Of a DNA stretch of 64,000 nucleotides, positions 50,801 through 64,000 are shown in pieces (within the stretch, counting starts at the first letter, position 1; every line of letters starts with the position of its first letter). The position numbers and the translations under genes are program-made. Below the pieces are notes generated by a model, which did not search any database, was not told the DNA's origin, and saw nothing but the letters and a program-made list of their open reading frames with translations. Origin of the DNA: Mansonella perstans (lineage: Eukaryota; Nematoda; Chromadorea; Rhabditida; Onchocercidae); the NCBI GenBank assembly GCA_037074765.1, contig JBAMDO010000111.1, positions 1 to 64,000 of the forward strand, given 5' to 3'.

Positions 50801-53155
50801 CAAATACAGAATTGGCCTAATTTTTTGAGATCAATTCTCAACCACATAATTCCCAAACTCCTCGCTATGTACTTTTTGACGTGAATCACACAGTACTTTG
50901 CCTCATTCTCTAACATTTCATGAACTTACTTTTCAGTAGTTTCGTGTTTATTGTGGCTGATTGACCAATATGGTGACTCCGGAAGTAACCTGAAATCAGA
51001 CTGACCGCAAAAAATATCATGCAATCGAATTAATTTTGCATTTGAGATAATCGTATTACTATGTCGCTTTCTAAGGACAAAGAACTAAAAACCCAAGAAG
51101 TTATATTGTTTGAGCGGAAATGATCTGCAGATTCAGACGACAAAAGATTCTTTGTTGTGAAATATTTGATGATTCGGATATTTAGATCTTGAAATCATAA
51201 CTGAACTTTTCTACATAAGCATAAACATAAGAATATTCTACATAAGCATAAAAAATGACAAGTACCTTAGATAAGCGTAAGAAATGAGTAAAACAAACCA
51301 ATAATACAAAGCACTAAGCGTAGCTGGAAGAGATATCGTTAAATACAACGATCGCCAATTTAGGATCCAAATCCTCAGAATACCAACGAGCATGATCCCT
51401 GTTACCCAGGCAGAAGTATATATTATCGGAATTACGGATCTAAATTCGAGTGCCACTGACTCACACGACATTGTCCACATTATAGCGTAAATACTCTGGA
51501 ATCTCATGAAGGTTCGCTGAATTATAGAACGAAAAAAGCTGGTACACTTTAAGGTTTTTGCAGCAAACACATCTGCGCCATGTCTCTTTTCCTCGTCTTT
51601 TCCTCTAACCCACATCAATTCCTCAGATTCCTCTCCAAATTCTGTTGACACAGTGCTTACCTTTACAACATCTAAACTGAATAGCTTTTGTATTTTGCAT
51701 ACTCAAACATTCAATCTTAAATTCATTTACTTCTTAGCAACTCCCATATATTTTAATGAAATTGAATTTCAGTCATTTTTTCTGCTTTAAAAAATCGCCT
51801 TCAAAAATGCACCATAATTGCAGCACCGAGGATGAAACGACAAGCCAGAAATGTGAAAACCGTTGGTGCCATTGAACAAAGAATGGCCACAATGCTCGCA
51901 ATCCACATTGAAGATAACATCACTTTCCGCCGACCGTATAAATCAGATAATTGAGTAATTATTGGTGTAAGAAGTCCTCCTTAAGCATGAATGTTTCAAA
52001 GTTCTAGTGATTCAGTGATGTCAGTGAAATCACTATCTTCTTATAAAGATAATAGGGATTTAAAGATACTGATAATACTCACCAATCATAAACGCTGATG
52101 AACCATGTTCTGCCCAGAGTTCATCTTCGCATACGAAATTGAACTGAAAGGTTTTTTCCCACTAAATATCCAGTATTATTACTATCAGTAGTAATTAATT
52201 GATTACTGTAATCAATTATGAAGAATTCCAAAAAGCTTAGTGCATAATCTTGCAACTGGCATAAGCTGTCAAAAGTTCCTGATGCATAACACGAAAAACT
52301 TGGAATAATTTACTGATGATATATGCTACTGAGTTGTTGCGCTAAAAGTCAAGTGCGTTATTTTGAATAGACTGATCCAACTTATTATCCGAAGGATATT
52401 GTCACATAGCACAAGTAGTTCTTATCACACTTGAAAAACTGACTTCGGAATTAATTGTAGAAAAGGGCACTTTCTCTTCATATATATATGTTGAATTCGG
52501 CACTGCTGAGCATTGGATTGTCTCATTGGTGTTCAGTTCGAGTACATGACAACTATCAAGCACTCGATAAGTTTGCTGCTGCAAGTACATCCTTATCATT
52601 TTAACAGCTATATTTGTTCTAAAAATTGCTAACCATTAACACCTGCACTGAAGCAAAATCAGGAGAGAAATTTGGGGGAATCTGCAGGAGGAAATTTGAA
52701 AATTAAATATAAAATGACTTATTAATATAAAAAGATTTAGTGTCAAATTTCTGCATGAATCAATAAAGATAATGCTAAAGCAAAGACTTGCAGGAGGACT
52801 GGAAGAGTTCAGAAGATTGATAGAACATTGGAATGACGGTGGTTGAGTGATAAACCCCATGATAAACATTTGTGAGGAGAAAAAGGATGCGGGTATCATC
52901 AGCAGTATGCATGCACGTATCTGAAACCATATCAATCAGATTATTTGTTGGGAAATTTGCCATGAAAATATATTTTTCCAATATCAATATTATTGCCTGG
53001 TACTTTCCATATTTCCCAAATGCATCCAATAACTTTTCTGGATCGAGTCTTGGTTTGCTTGCCATTGATGTAGTTAAGACTTCAGGAATCTTATCAGCTG
53101 TAGAAGTTATCTTCTTCGTATTACTGGAAGTGAGATTATAAGCCTCATCTTTCAT
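47883..53155 (-). CDS. SLC22-type major facilitator transporter (organic cation/anion transporter-like)
   Basis: Multi-exon gene that I assembled from splice signals. Exons (minus): 53155-52997, 52920-52792, 52578-52444, 52143-52083, 51979-51813, 51495-51299, 50989-50930, 50742-50695, 50314-50049, 49029-48848, 48062-47883. The total is 1584 nt, in frame, 527 residues, a normal SLC22 length. Landmarks in order: KLLDAFGKYGKYQ before TM1, a Cys-containing outer loop, FNFVCEDELW, LSDLYGRRK, SIYAIMWTMSCES with FRS, YYWLLPESPYW, a cytosolic loop, GFIELPAALL, KFGRRT, LAEMSPTTIRN, IGNFGAIAAPYLPLL and TPETKDRPMP. These are the order and motifs of the SLC22 family, polyspecific plasma-membrane carriers for organic ions. 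Introns 1 and 2 seem to use GC donors. Exon 8 (48 nt) and the acceptors of exons 5 and 8 are the least certain. A possible acceptor at 53177 lies 21 bases before the start. Confidence 0.87.
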
Positions 53156-55254
53156 GATAACAGCTTCCTCAAAAATCTACAAATTCATTTTAGCGAAATA
53201 ATCAACTTAGAAAAACCGTTCTAAGGAAAAATAAATGAGCAGTTCCGCTTCATGAGATAAATTCCGGATAACACTAGATGTATCTTTTTGTCATTTTCCT
53301 CACTGTGATCAACTATTTTTGCTAAAATGAGAAAAAACAATAGGCCATACAGTCATATCTCCTATGAAACTAACAAGCACGATATTGATCTAATCGGGAC
53401 TACATAAAATAATTTCCAATAATCCTTACTCTACAACTGACAGTTATGAGTTTTAATAAACATTTAAAAAAAAGAATGACAAGAAAGTTGCTTCAGGAAA
53501 AAATTTTCAGTTGCTGACTCCGAGATAATAACTCCAGATAAAATGAAAGGCCATCAAGGAATTCAGGAAGTGTATAAAATGGAATAGCGAAGAATTGGGG
53601 AAGGAATAAGATGGAAGAAGAAATGTTTCACATGAGAATTCTCCAACTGAGCAGGTTGTGACCGAAAACAATTTCTCTCCTTTCTTTATATTTTGAAATA
53701 TCATTAGATGAAAAAAATTAAAACGAAAAATTTAAAAAAAAATTCTGTGACCTTAAAGATGTTAGGATGAAAAGAAAAATATTACAATAAGCGATTCTCG
53801 CATAAATCATTTTCATCGATGTATAAACTGAAAAAAAGAGTAGTGTAAGTGAAAGAAAAGAAAAATGAAGGAATGAAGGACAAGATTTTTGCGATAAAGT
53901 TGTAATTTATCATGAAAACATTAGCGCTGACAAATATTACTGAAGAGACGATAACTGTGTACCATTTAATTAATAATGTTGACGGAACGATGATAATTTG
54001 AACAAACAGCACAGTTCAACTGGAATAATAGCGGTAATGATGATGTTTCATCGAATGCTGACAATGCCAAAAAAAAAAAAAACAGGAATGATACGCACCG
54101 AATTTAAAATAGTCCATTACTCCATTTAAAACACTTTGAAAGTACGGCGATCTAAGTCCAATCAGAATTAGAAAACAAAGTACTAACAGTTTAATTTGAA
54201 ATATGAAAATATTCTTTAAAATTGGCGTATTAAATATTCATTAGCCAATAATGAGATTAAAAACCTATTTATACATATCATTACCTAATATCTTAATAAT
54301 ACTAATTAACTGTATTTTCAGATATAATAAGTTGTATGTAACTTTTAACTAATCAATATCTCTGATAAGTGATCAGAAATAAAACATAGCGAAAAGACCA
54401 GAAAAAGATCGGAAATATGAAAATAAAAAGAAAAAAAAAGATCAGAAATCGAAAAGCATACGAAAGACCAAAAACAATCACTTGAAGTACGGGTTTAATT
54501 TTTCAATTTTTTGTATGCTTTGCTTTTCAATCAACTATTTCTTCTAAATAAATTTTCCCGCAATAAAATATTTCCTAGAGATGGCGTTCCAACCAAATAA
54601 CAACAACACAAATATTTGTACCTGGAATTTGTCAAAAAAAAAATCGCTCTATTATATCATCCATTGATTGAGCTACCAGTAATATAACACAGACAACTTA
54701 TTCTTAATCATCTATAGCGCATCGCAATATCTTTGGATTTTCAAGGTGTAATATTTTATGTGAGTTAATTAAATATAAAATGTGATGCTTAGACAACTGT
54801 ACGAACATTGCGAGAACAAATAAGGCCGAGAAATTCGGTGAAAAAAGCTGATCTAAAAACTTGAGAGAAATCAATCCAAAAAAAAATCTATACCTCCTTG
54901 ATGAGCCGCATAATGAACCAACTTATCTCTCCTTAGAAGAAAATTAGTGCTAAACGCAAGAAGCAATAAATTTTTATCCAGTATCAATAAGCAATAGCAC
55001 AGTAACAGGATCAAGTATTAATCTTCCAAACTATTTACTATCTCTTATACAAAAAGCCGTTTTATATTAAAAGAAAATCAAGAAACAAATTTTGGACGAC
55101 ACAGTGCATCCTTTTCAAAATGAAAAATCTTAAGAAAATTTTCCTCATTCTTTTAACATGCACAGTACTTAGCAAATTAATCCTTCCAATAATCTTTTGG
55201 AGCACACGGAAAACTGGAAACATGAACAAGAATGCACCTTACATATAATAAAAG
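53156..55254. other. Intergenic region between the transporter and SMNDC1 homologue
   Basis: About 2.1 kb, AT-rich, upstream of the transporter and downstream of SMNDC1. Only short ORFs of low-complexity, hydrophobic composition (53507-53704, 53782-54012). I see no repeat-array sequence, no RNA gene and no family match. Confidence 0.6.
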
Positions 55255-57756
55255 CTAAAACAATGAATCCATATTTCCACGCTGCGTTGATTTGAAAGCA
55301 CCGAGATCTTGTCGTGATGATATCCTCGTCTGTGAAATAATACCCCATGCCGGTCCATCTGGAGCTGATCCAGATGCTGTAGGTCGTTTAAATCCCTAAA
55401 TTCAATTGCATCCTTAATAGTTTAAGATATCCATATAACCACTAAGAAAAATGACTCGAAAAAGATTTTAAAACTACTGGAACAAAGAATGTACGTCCTA
55501 CAGTATGTATAAAATTTGCGGTCATGATTGATAACAAAACATCCTTTTTCATCTTATGTTTTCTCGCTTCTCCTATTCTCTTCATGCTATATGTAGAAAT
55601 TTGAATCAAACTCAGCTGATACAGGCATTCATGAACGCATATTATTGCCGAAATTCAGAATTAGTTCTAATTCGGATCAAAACACTCTTACTTTCATACT
55701 TCGACTTGCTGCTTTTGCATTAAAAGAAAGCCACTTTTTTTTTTCGTCCTCTTTTGCTTCTTCTAACTCCTTTTTCCGGTGTTCTTTTTTAAGTGCTCGC
55801 AGTCGTCGTCTTTCACGCTCCATCTATAAATGAACAGTTTTTCAGAATAACTTAATGATAGTTGAGGACAATAAAACCAAGACTGCATTGTTTAAAATCG
55901 TGGAGCACTTCAATCTGATAAATCCAATCTTCATAGCATTTGTGCATCGAAAAAATCCCATTATGCTACACCACATCATAAATTATAACTCATTAAAGCG
56001 CCTCCTGCGAATAAATCTATCATATCATAGTGATCTAAATTAAAATACTTGCGAACAAATCTATTGTCGTTTGTTTAAATATTTACTTCTTTCTTTCACA
56101 TTTGAAAATTATATTTCTGCCATACCTAAACTAACCAATTTTCAGTGCTGTTTTTATCTCAAAAAATCTTAAAATATGGGTTGGCTCGAGTTTTAATGCA
56201 GCTTGATAAAGACAGAAAAAAAAGGCAAAAAATAATAAACCGTGTCGAAATTGACAATACAACCGACAGACAGCACGTATTTTTATTAAATTAATAGTTT
56301 ATTAAAATAAACAACTTTGTGCTCTTGTGCAAAACTGTGAAAAAAAAAATTTAAAAATAAAATTAAGAATGTATCCACCTGCCATTCGCTTTTGCGGTGA
56401 CGGATATTTTTAGCCGATTTTTCCCATACGTACATTTTGCCATCATCTTTCGAAACCGTACTCAAATTACTCACATTAACCATTGTCTTTGTTCCTTTAC
56501 CTGAATGCAGAAGCTTCCTCAAAAAGCAACAGAAATGATGGTAAAAGAGAGAAAAAATAAAAACAGCGATGAAGAAAGAAGTAATGACAAATTAATGATC
56601 GTACTAAGCGAAAAGTAATAACAAATAAAAACCACGAATGAATGATATTTAAAGCTTATCAATGGCCCAAATAAAACTTGTTATAATATGTAGATATTCA
56701 ATCATTTCTGAAGCAAAGATGAGAAAGACTTGTTTGTTAGCTTGAAAGTTTGGCTGAGGATCAAGAAAATTTCCGACAATAAAAAATCCCTTCATAATAA
56801 AACTTGATATTACTCGAGAATTCATGACAAAATTTGATACTACTCTTTAAAATATAGAGAAAAAATGAATATCAGAATAACGAATAAAGAGCTGAAATTG
56901 GCTCGTTTAGATCATTCATGCGTTTGAAATCAGTAAATCTTGAACATCTATTCATTTCTAGCATAATGAGTGACATAGTAGAAGATTTCAAGGTCTTTGA
57001 GCTTGCCACCAATAAAAAGATTAAATGCTTACCGACCAATGTAACAGCAACATTATCTTGAGCAAACCCATCAATTACTGCCAAATGTTTTTGTCCATTT
57101 GAAGATGGAGCCATGCACTGATCTCCTACCTACAGATAAAGTAAAAAGTATATCTATACAGTACAGAGAAGCTTGAAATTTGATTTGATATCAAATAACA
57201 ACATCTCCAGCAAATGCGCTGCGGAAAATCTTCTACTCTATTTATTTTGATTATATTAAAAAAAGGCTAAAGTTCAAATAACTCGCCTTCCAAGGATTTT
57301 TAATGGTATCGTCAGAAGTCGTACTGCTTGGTTGTTCGGCTGTTGATGTTGTTAGTTCTTCCTGAAGAGCAATGATTTCCTGTAAATCGACTTTCAGCTT
57401 TAACAGTTCATCATTATCTGGTTCAGTCAGCAATGCTGCTTCAACCTGAAAAGACACAAGAATAGTGCATGATTAATGAAAAGTGAAATTGCAAAAATGA
57501 ATATCAGAAAAAATTAAAATAAGATTCATCACTATCGCTAAAATGATGATGAAACTGATAATAAAAGATAAGTGAACAATTTATTAACACATTTAGTCAC
57601 ACGTAAATGCAACAATTTAATCACACGTGAATATAGGTCATTTTTCCATTCAGATAATTTCGTTAGATGGTGGGTAAAAAAGAACAAAATAAAAAGCAAT
57701 TAGCAAACCTGTTGAAGCTGAAGCTTATAACTCGCAAGATCTTCCACTGTGTTCAT
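55255..57756 (-). CDS. smndc1: SMNDC1/SPF30 homologue, Tudor-domain splicing factor
   Basis: Six exons on the minus strand: 57756-57709, 57445-57287, 57129-57033, 56500-56379, 55823-55692, 55395-55255. All phases agree, giving 699 nt and 232 residues (human SMNDC1 is 238). The N-terminus VEDLASYKLQLQQVEAALL and LLKLKVDLQEII is the family's leading helix. The Tudor region begins NPWKVGDQCMA and is shortened or divergent after VTLVG. Then come a basic helical stretch (RERRRLRALKKEHRKKE), KKKWLSFNAKA and an acidic-poor tail GFKRPTASGSAPDGPAWG. The family protein binds dimethylarginine through Tudor and is needed for U4/U6.U5 tri-snRNP joining the pre-spliceosome. An acceptor TTTTCAG ends at 57767, 11 bases before the ATG, consistent with SL trans-splicing. 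Intron 2 (AAG/GCGAGT) appears to be GC-AG. Confidence 0.9.
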
Positions 57757-57800
57757 TCGTTATAAACTGAAAACAATTAATATCACATCTCCTAATTAAT

Positions 57801-57904
57801 CCAACTTCACGTAATAATTACGTAATGCTTTAATTATACCATTATCTATGCATCCAACTTCACGTAATGATCACGTAATGCTTTAATTATATCATTATCT
57901 ATGC
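57801..57904. repeat. 53-bp tandem duplication with TTACGTAA-type sites
   Basis: Two units, 57801-57853 and 57854-57904 (CCAACTTCACGTAAT...). Unit 1 contains the palindrome ACGTAATAATTACGT and unit 2 a variant ACGTAATGATCACGT. It lies just upstream of the SMNDC1 homologue. TTACGTAA is the classic core for PAR-type bZIP factors, so a regulatory role is possible but unproved. Confidence 0.7.
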
Positions 57905-58343
57905 TACTTTATTAGTATTAAAATTGTTTTGAATATTTCCGGTTTCTTCTCACTCTCAGATATATGTTCACGCTAAAATTCACAATTACGTTACGTTTCA
58001 ATGAAATACCCAACTACTTTGTCCCTAGGCTCTCAATAACAAAATATGGCATTACAAAGAAGGACGGGCGACGATTTGCTAAAGTTACTAAAATCCGATT
58101 TTTGTTTCCGTAAGTGTTTGTTCGTACGGAAGAAATAACACGTAACAATGTTGGTGAAGCCGCAAGTGTTTGTTCGGAAGAATTAACACGTAGCAATGCT
58201 GACAATGATAGTAAGAATATCAGTTGTAAAGCGCTGATCGGTGAGTGTGCAAAAATACGAAGCTTCAGAAGGTACGGAGTATTTAAGTGGAAATAGTTGT
58301 TGTAGATGCACTACTGTATGTCTTTGCAATATTCAGAAGAAAT

Positions 58344-58411
58344 TGAATCAGTATCTATTGTGGAAACTGAATCAGTAGCTATTGTGGAAACTGAATCAGT
58401 ATCTATTCTAT
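58344..58411. repeat. 24-bp tandem repeat, three copies
   Basis: Units start at 58344, 58368 and 58392 (TGAATCAGTATCTATTGTGG...). Unit 2 has TAGCT for TATCT. Confidence 0.85.
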
Positions 58412-58720
58412 TGTGATGTTATAAGATTACCTTTTTCGAAACTACAGACTAAATTGCATGCTTCAACAAATTTTAAAATATGGCCAACCTTCGGCATCGT
58501 TTATTATCTTTACGGTTAACGGTTAATTCTCAAAATTCGATTTTTTGTAATGCAGATTACATTAAATTTATGATACTTCGCATCACATATGTAGAAATCT
58601 TTCAGTGGAATGACGGTTTTCCATGACGTGACGTAGAAGTGTTTCAGTGAGCAAAGATAAGGCAACTTACGGGAATTAGTATGGAGGAGCAGTGATTTGA
58701 TCTCATTGTCTACCACTGTT

Positions 58721-58734
58721 GTCACCATGACAAC
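58721..58734. promoter_or_regulatory. X-box (RFX/DAF-19 binding site) upstream of TMEM17 homologue
   Basis: GTCACCATGACAAC fits every position of the 14-base X-box consensus RYYNYYWWRRNRAC. Its 3' end is 134 bases before the chosen start codon (58868), within the usual 60-250 base range of nematode ciliary genes. In Caenorhabditis elegans the RFX factor DAF-19 drives transition-zone genes through this site. That the same holds here is inference, but the gene type and the site support each other. Confidence 0.8.
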
Positions 58735-58867
58735 CTTAGACAGGTACTCTTTGCACTTTCTTATTTTCAGGAACACAAACAGAATTACCATTGGTGAACA
58801 TCTCTAGGAGTTTTTTTTGTTTGTGAATCAATTCGCCTAGGTTTTGTTTGTAACTGATAAAGGTCTA

Positions 58868-60631
58868 ATGAATCCAGGCAGAATATTTTCAGGTTTCACA
58901 AGAATTAAGGTACGAATGAAAGCAACGAAAACATTCGATGAAAGAGCACAAGCTGGTAAGGTTTAAAGGCTACACATGTCATTTGTTTAACTAACATCAC
59001 TGGTAAGGGTTAAAGGCTACACTTGTAATTTGTTTAACAAATATCGCTAGAGTAATTATTAACTATTCATTAAACTAGCAATTCATTAAACTATTAATTA
59101 GTAACGTTAAAGAAACCATTAATCAAGTTAAAGTAACTATAATCATTAATTTTTTCAAAACTGAAATAGTTTAACTTTCAGAAGTTTTATCAAGTTTACT
59201 GTTACAAATTGCTCTGCATTATAACGTTTGTTTTGCTCCTTTCTGGGCCATTGGATTAATTGTTAGTCTTCTCAGTAAGGTAACTATTTTAATTCCGTCG
59301 ACTTTTTTATTTCTGATCGTATGGTTGTAGATCCTTTATTTCAATTTTCACTTTGTTAACTTTTTTTGCAAAATTTGCCGAAGGATTGCTTATCTCCGAG
59401 CAAAAAATGTGAAATAATAACAGAGAATTTATAACCAGTAAGTATTAAGTCTTACTACTAGACTATTGCCCTAACTGTGTGATAAAATATAAAGAAGGTT
59501 TTTAAGCATCTAGGTGCTGTATGATGCAGTAAAAACCCAATATTTATTAATCAATTAGAAATGATGAAATTCATAGTAAGATTAAAAGTTAAAGAAAACC
59601 ATAAAACTCAAAGTTGTGTTCGATAAAAGGCCATAAATTTGATAGCTTCTTTCTATTTCTCTTACCAAAATAAAAACTGAAATAGAAGTTGATAAAATCA
59701 TTCCTGAATTATTTCCTAACTTTATTAGTGATATTATATAAATAGTATGTATGCTTGTCAGCAAGAATTGAACTGAGAGGATAAACTGGTTGTGGAAAAA
59801 TGGAGCCTGAATTTCCCATGACCAAGCGAAATGTATAAAGAAGGTATTGCAGGTGCATTATTTGTCTACCACTCATGTGGTTATACTGCTGATCTTACTC
59901 TTCACAACAATTGTAGCTGAGTTTGTTCGATTATTTCTTGGATATTACGGCAATTTGGGCGAGAAAGTGGGAAAGTTTGAAAATTGTTTTAATTTCTGCA
60001 CATAGCTGTGCAATTTACATAATGTTTGATTTCTCTTTTGAACGATCTTCAATTCAAATTGGTTGAAGGAATTGTGTGGAGAGAACTTTAGATACAAAAA
60101 TTTGAAAAAGGTTGTTGAATCAAGAATTTCAAACTATGCGCGATTAACCGTCAAGAAATGAATTAAAGCATGAATTTGCTGCAGTCATCATTTCAGATAT
60201 CTGCTCTATCCGGTTTTTGGGTAACGAGCGTAATTTTGCAAGTGCCGATTGCAGCATTTTCATTTTTGAATTATAATATTCCACTGCCTTTAGAAAGAAT
60301 TTTATGCTTCTGTCATGGCATTTTTTTGTTGATAGAGGTAGAGTTTTGGTCGACTTTACCCTTAAGAAATCAGTTATTCAATTTTTGCAATATGAAAAAG
60401 ATATGGAAATTGTGGAGGGAGAAAAGAAAGAGCAATTTACTGGGGTATTTTAGAAGTTTACAGTGCATAATTTTCATTGCAATAAGATTCTTAATAATTC
60501 AAGAATAGCTAAAATATCTTTGCTTACAGATTATTGATGGCTTTTTGGTAACGAGGAAAATATCGCATTATCAAATAACCAAATTCAAAGAGAGAGTGCT
60601 TGGGGAAGAAAAACCAAAAAATAGAGATTGA
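58868..60631 (+). CDS. tmem-17: TMEM17-type transmembrane protein of the ciliary transition zone
   Basis: Five exons: 58868-58955, 59182-59279, 59853-59966, 60197-60337, 60530-60631. Total 543 nt, all phases consistent, 180 residues (human TMEM17 is 198). The first hydrophobic segment follows AEVLSSLLLQIALHYN with FAPFWAIGLIVSLLSK. The second is ILLILLFTTIVAEF. Then comes the family hallmark VRLFLGYYGNLGEK, followed by SALSGFWVTSVILQVP and PLPLERILCF. The last segment crosses the exon junction (LLIE-IIDGFLVTRK), matching the family's FLTLRK. TMEM17 belongs to the MKS module that gates the ciliary base; in nematodes only sensory neurons are ciliated. The start could also be the in-frame Met 16 codons downstream (58916). 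The gene is invisible as a long ORF because its exons are 88-141 bases. A poly(A) signal AATAAA lies at 60769. Confidence 0.88.
58951..59046. repeat. 47-bp tandem duplication spanning the TMEM17 5' splice site
   Basis: CTGGTAAGGTTTAAAGGCTA at 58953 is repeated as CTGGTAAGGGTTAAAGGCTA at 59000. The second copy therefore carries a duplicate of the exon-1 donor CTG/GTAAGG inside intron 1. Confidence 0.85.
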
Positions 60632-62084
60632 TTGTTTTTCATTTTGCTTATTGTGCTATTTCATTGTTTTGTTCTTATTCTCGTTACTATTCCACAAAGT
60701 TGGTTACAATTAAAAGAAATTCATTGTAAATTTTTTTATTTATGAATCAGTTAAAGCTCTAGTTTTCAAATAAACTATGAACTTTCAGAGATTTAGTCGC
60801 TATTTTAAATTATGTTCAAAAATTCAGTAAAAGATATTCTTTAATCTCTTTGTTTATCATATATCGCTACTTTTCCCATTATTGTGATCATTTCTAGTAT
60901 AAATTTTTTGTTGCAATTATATCGTTCGTCATTTGTTATTTCCTTATACTGATAACACCTGTTAATATTTGAAATCATCTTTCTAAACGCTACTACTCAA
61001 AGCATCTTTATATACTGCACATTTAGCCGCATAATGTTTTGCTAGCATTAATGGGATAAATTGCTAAAAATCCAATTCATTATTGTGCACATTAATAATA
61101 CTTATAATGATTTACATATATGTCAAAGTTTGCTAATACAATATAATGCAATGAGCATTCATTCATTCATTTTCAACAAAATATGCAGAAAGCATAAGTA
61201 CTAAGTAAAAAGCTATAAATAGACAGTGGTCAAAATGAAGGATGAATTAATTCGCGAGATTCTATTCTAAGAATTTTCAAACTTACATTTCTTTTCAAAT
61301 ATTCAATTCAATAAAAAAGTGGACATTAATCTTAACGCCGAGAAATTGCGAAAAATTATGCTGATCAGTTGGTAGTGGAAATGATACTGTCCAGTTGGTA
61401 GTGGAAATGATACTGTCCAGTTGGTAGTGGAAATGATACTGACCAGTTGGTAGTGGAAATGATACTGTCCAGTTGGTAGTGGAAATGATACTGTCCAGTT
61501 GGTAGTGGAAATGATACTGTCCAGTTGGTAGTGGAAATGTTTGTGCGGTTTCGAATTCAGATTCCTCCGACTGTTTTGATGTTTTCACGGAAAATAGCCG
61601 TGAAATAGGAGAAAATCAATTATTCCAAGCTTAATCTTCTTAATTACGTAATTCTTCTTACCGGTTCTGCATGTAAGCATTTATGTAATTTTGCTCATTT
61701 TATGCTGTTACAGTAGATAATAGTTTTGAAGAGATATATTGGGTAGTATAATTTATTGTTGGTATACTGCCCAAAGCGTGATTCGCGGAGCGATGGTTGG
61801 GTAGGCGAGTTTAAGTACGGTGATTGCGTGATTGTTAAAGTTCCATAAAGTCCATTTTGTGGTCACTATTGGCGATATAATGGAAGTACATAACGGTCTT
61901 GCGTAACACGTAACACGGGGGGGCTGTTTACTCTTTAGAATAGAACTATGATGGTCGAAGATGCCGCTTATAAAGAGTAAATATCGAAATTTGTATTCAT
62001 GTAGACTGCATAATTCTAGATTTTTATTTGCGATTTCGTGAAACATTTGACTTCCTAAAGATCTCATTTTTAATAATTATAGGG
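60632..62084. other. Intergenic region between TMEM17 homologue and prp-8
   Basis: About 1.45 kb. It holds the 3' end of the TMEM17 gene (AATAAA at 60769) and the 26-bp minisatellite at 61366-61540. It ends with the acceptor-like TAATAATTATAG at 62082, two bases before the prp-8 ATG, consistent with an SL trans-splice site. Otherwise AT-rich, with no gene recognised. Confidence 0.65.
61366..61540. repeat. 26-bp minisatellite, seven copies
   Basis: Units (CAGTTGGTAGTGGAAATGAT...) start at 61366, 61392, 61418, 61444, 61470, 61496 and 61522. They are almost identical; one linker has GACCAG for GTCCAG. There are no spacers between units. The minus-strand ORF 61295-61588 exists only because three units make 78 bases without a stop. 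Confidence 0.95.
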
Positions 62085-63932
<1,848 letters not shown>

Positions 63933-64000
63933 TAAGTGATGTTTATTATTATTAACTTTTAAATTTCTCAATTTTTAAGTGTAAGGAACTCCGGAGATAA

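Larger units (their letters stand above)
57767..58867. other. Shared 1.1 kb upstream region of SMNDC1 and TMEM17 homologues
   Basis: Divergent intergenic region. It contains the 53-bp duplication at 57801-57904, a second TTACGTAAC-like segment near 57986, a 24-bp tandem repeat at 58344-58411, and the X-box at 58721-58734. No ORF in it shows family similarity. Confidence 0.7.

Noticed and set aside
53507..54012. Short minus-strand ORFs upstream of the transporter as further exons
   Set aside because: No splice-consistent link to the SLC22 start and no family motif; the model already has a complete N-terminus.
56286..56522. Open extension of SMNDC1 exon 4 beyond the donor as an alternative C-terminus
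   Set aside because: The family continues directly in the next exon after TGGCAG/GTGGAT, and the read-through is hydrophobic intron sequence.
61366..61540. CRISPR-like array
   Set aside because: The repeats are directly adjacent without spacers and the genome is eukaryotic.
61295..61588. A 97-codon repetitive protein on the minus strand
   Set aside because: The frame is created by the 26-bp minisatellite at 61366-61540. There is no start context and no neighbouring exons.

Overview
The window reads as nuclear DNA of a filarial nematode (family Onchocercidae). The evidence is AT-rich DNA, small exons with TTTCAG-type acceptors, an exact nematode spliced-leader SL1 sequence at 44958-44979 (minus strand), and a nuclear copy of mitochondrial cox1 (47262-47705) whose translation looks filarial and reads TGA as Trp. 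I cannot name the species.

Left part, 1-40354: no convincing gene. It is a higher-order repeat array of about four and a half copies of a roughly 8.6 kb unit (A 1-8665, B 8725-17300, C 19286-27860, D 32116-36410, E 36752-40354). A block of about 2 kb in inverted orientation separates some units. At 27861-33620 the array reverses direction around an 0.87 kb spacer. Units contain a 1.2 kb quasi-palindrome, a 24-bp perfect inverted repeat, poly-T tracts and an AT microsatellite. Many short ORFs recur only because the DNA recurs.

Middle, 40355-47705: a broken BEL/Pao LTR retrotransposon on the minus strand. It has one LTR at 44827-45417, gag, and RT, RNase H and integrase remnants, with no 3' LTR. 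The LTR contains the full SL1 sequence and a 47-bp tandem repeat. Next come a diverged copy of part of the array unit (45455-47261) and the cox1 NUMT.

Right part, 47883-64000: ordinary gene space with four genes, which I assembled exon by exon. They are an SLC22-type MFS transporter (minus, 11 exons, 527 codons), an SMNDC1/SPF30 splicing factor homologue (minus, 6 exons, 232 codons), a TMEM17-type ciliary transition-zone protein (plus, 5 exons, 180 codons), and the first five exons of the spliceosome core gene prp-8 (plus, running off the window). SMNDC1 and TMEM17 are head-to-head. A perfect match to the RFX/DAF-19 X-box consensus lies 134 bp before the TMEM17 start, as expected for a ciliary gene. 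SMNDC1 and PRP8 both act in pre-mRNA splicing. Three introns in the minus-strand genes appear to use GC donors.
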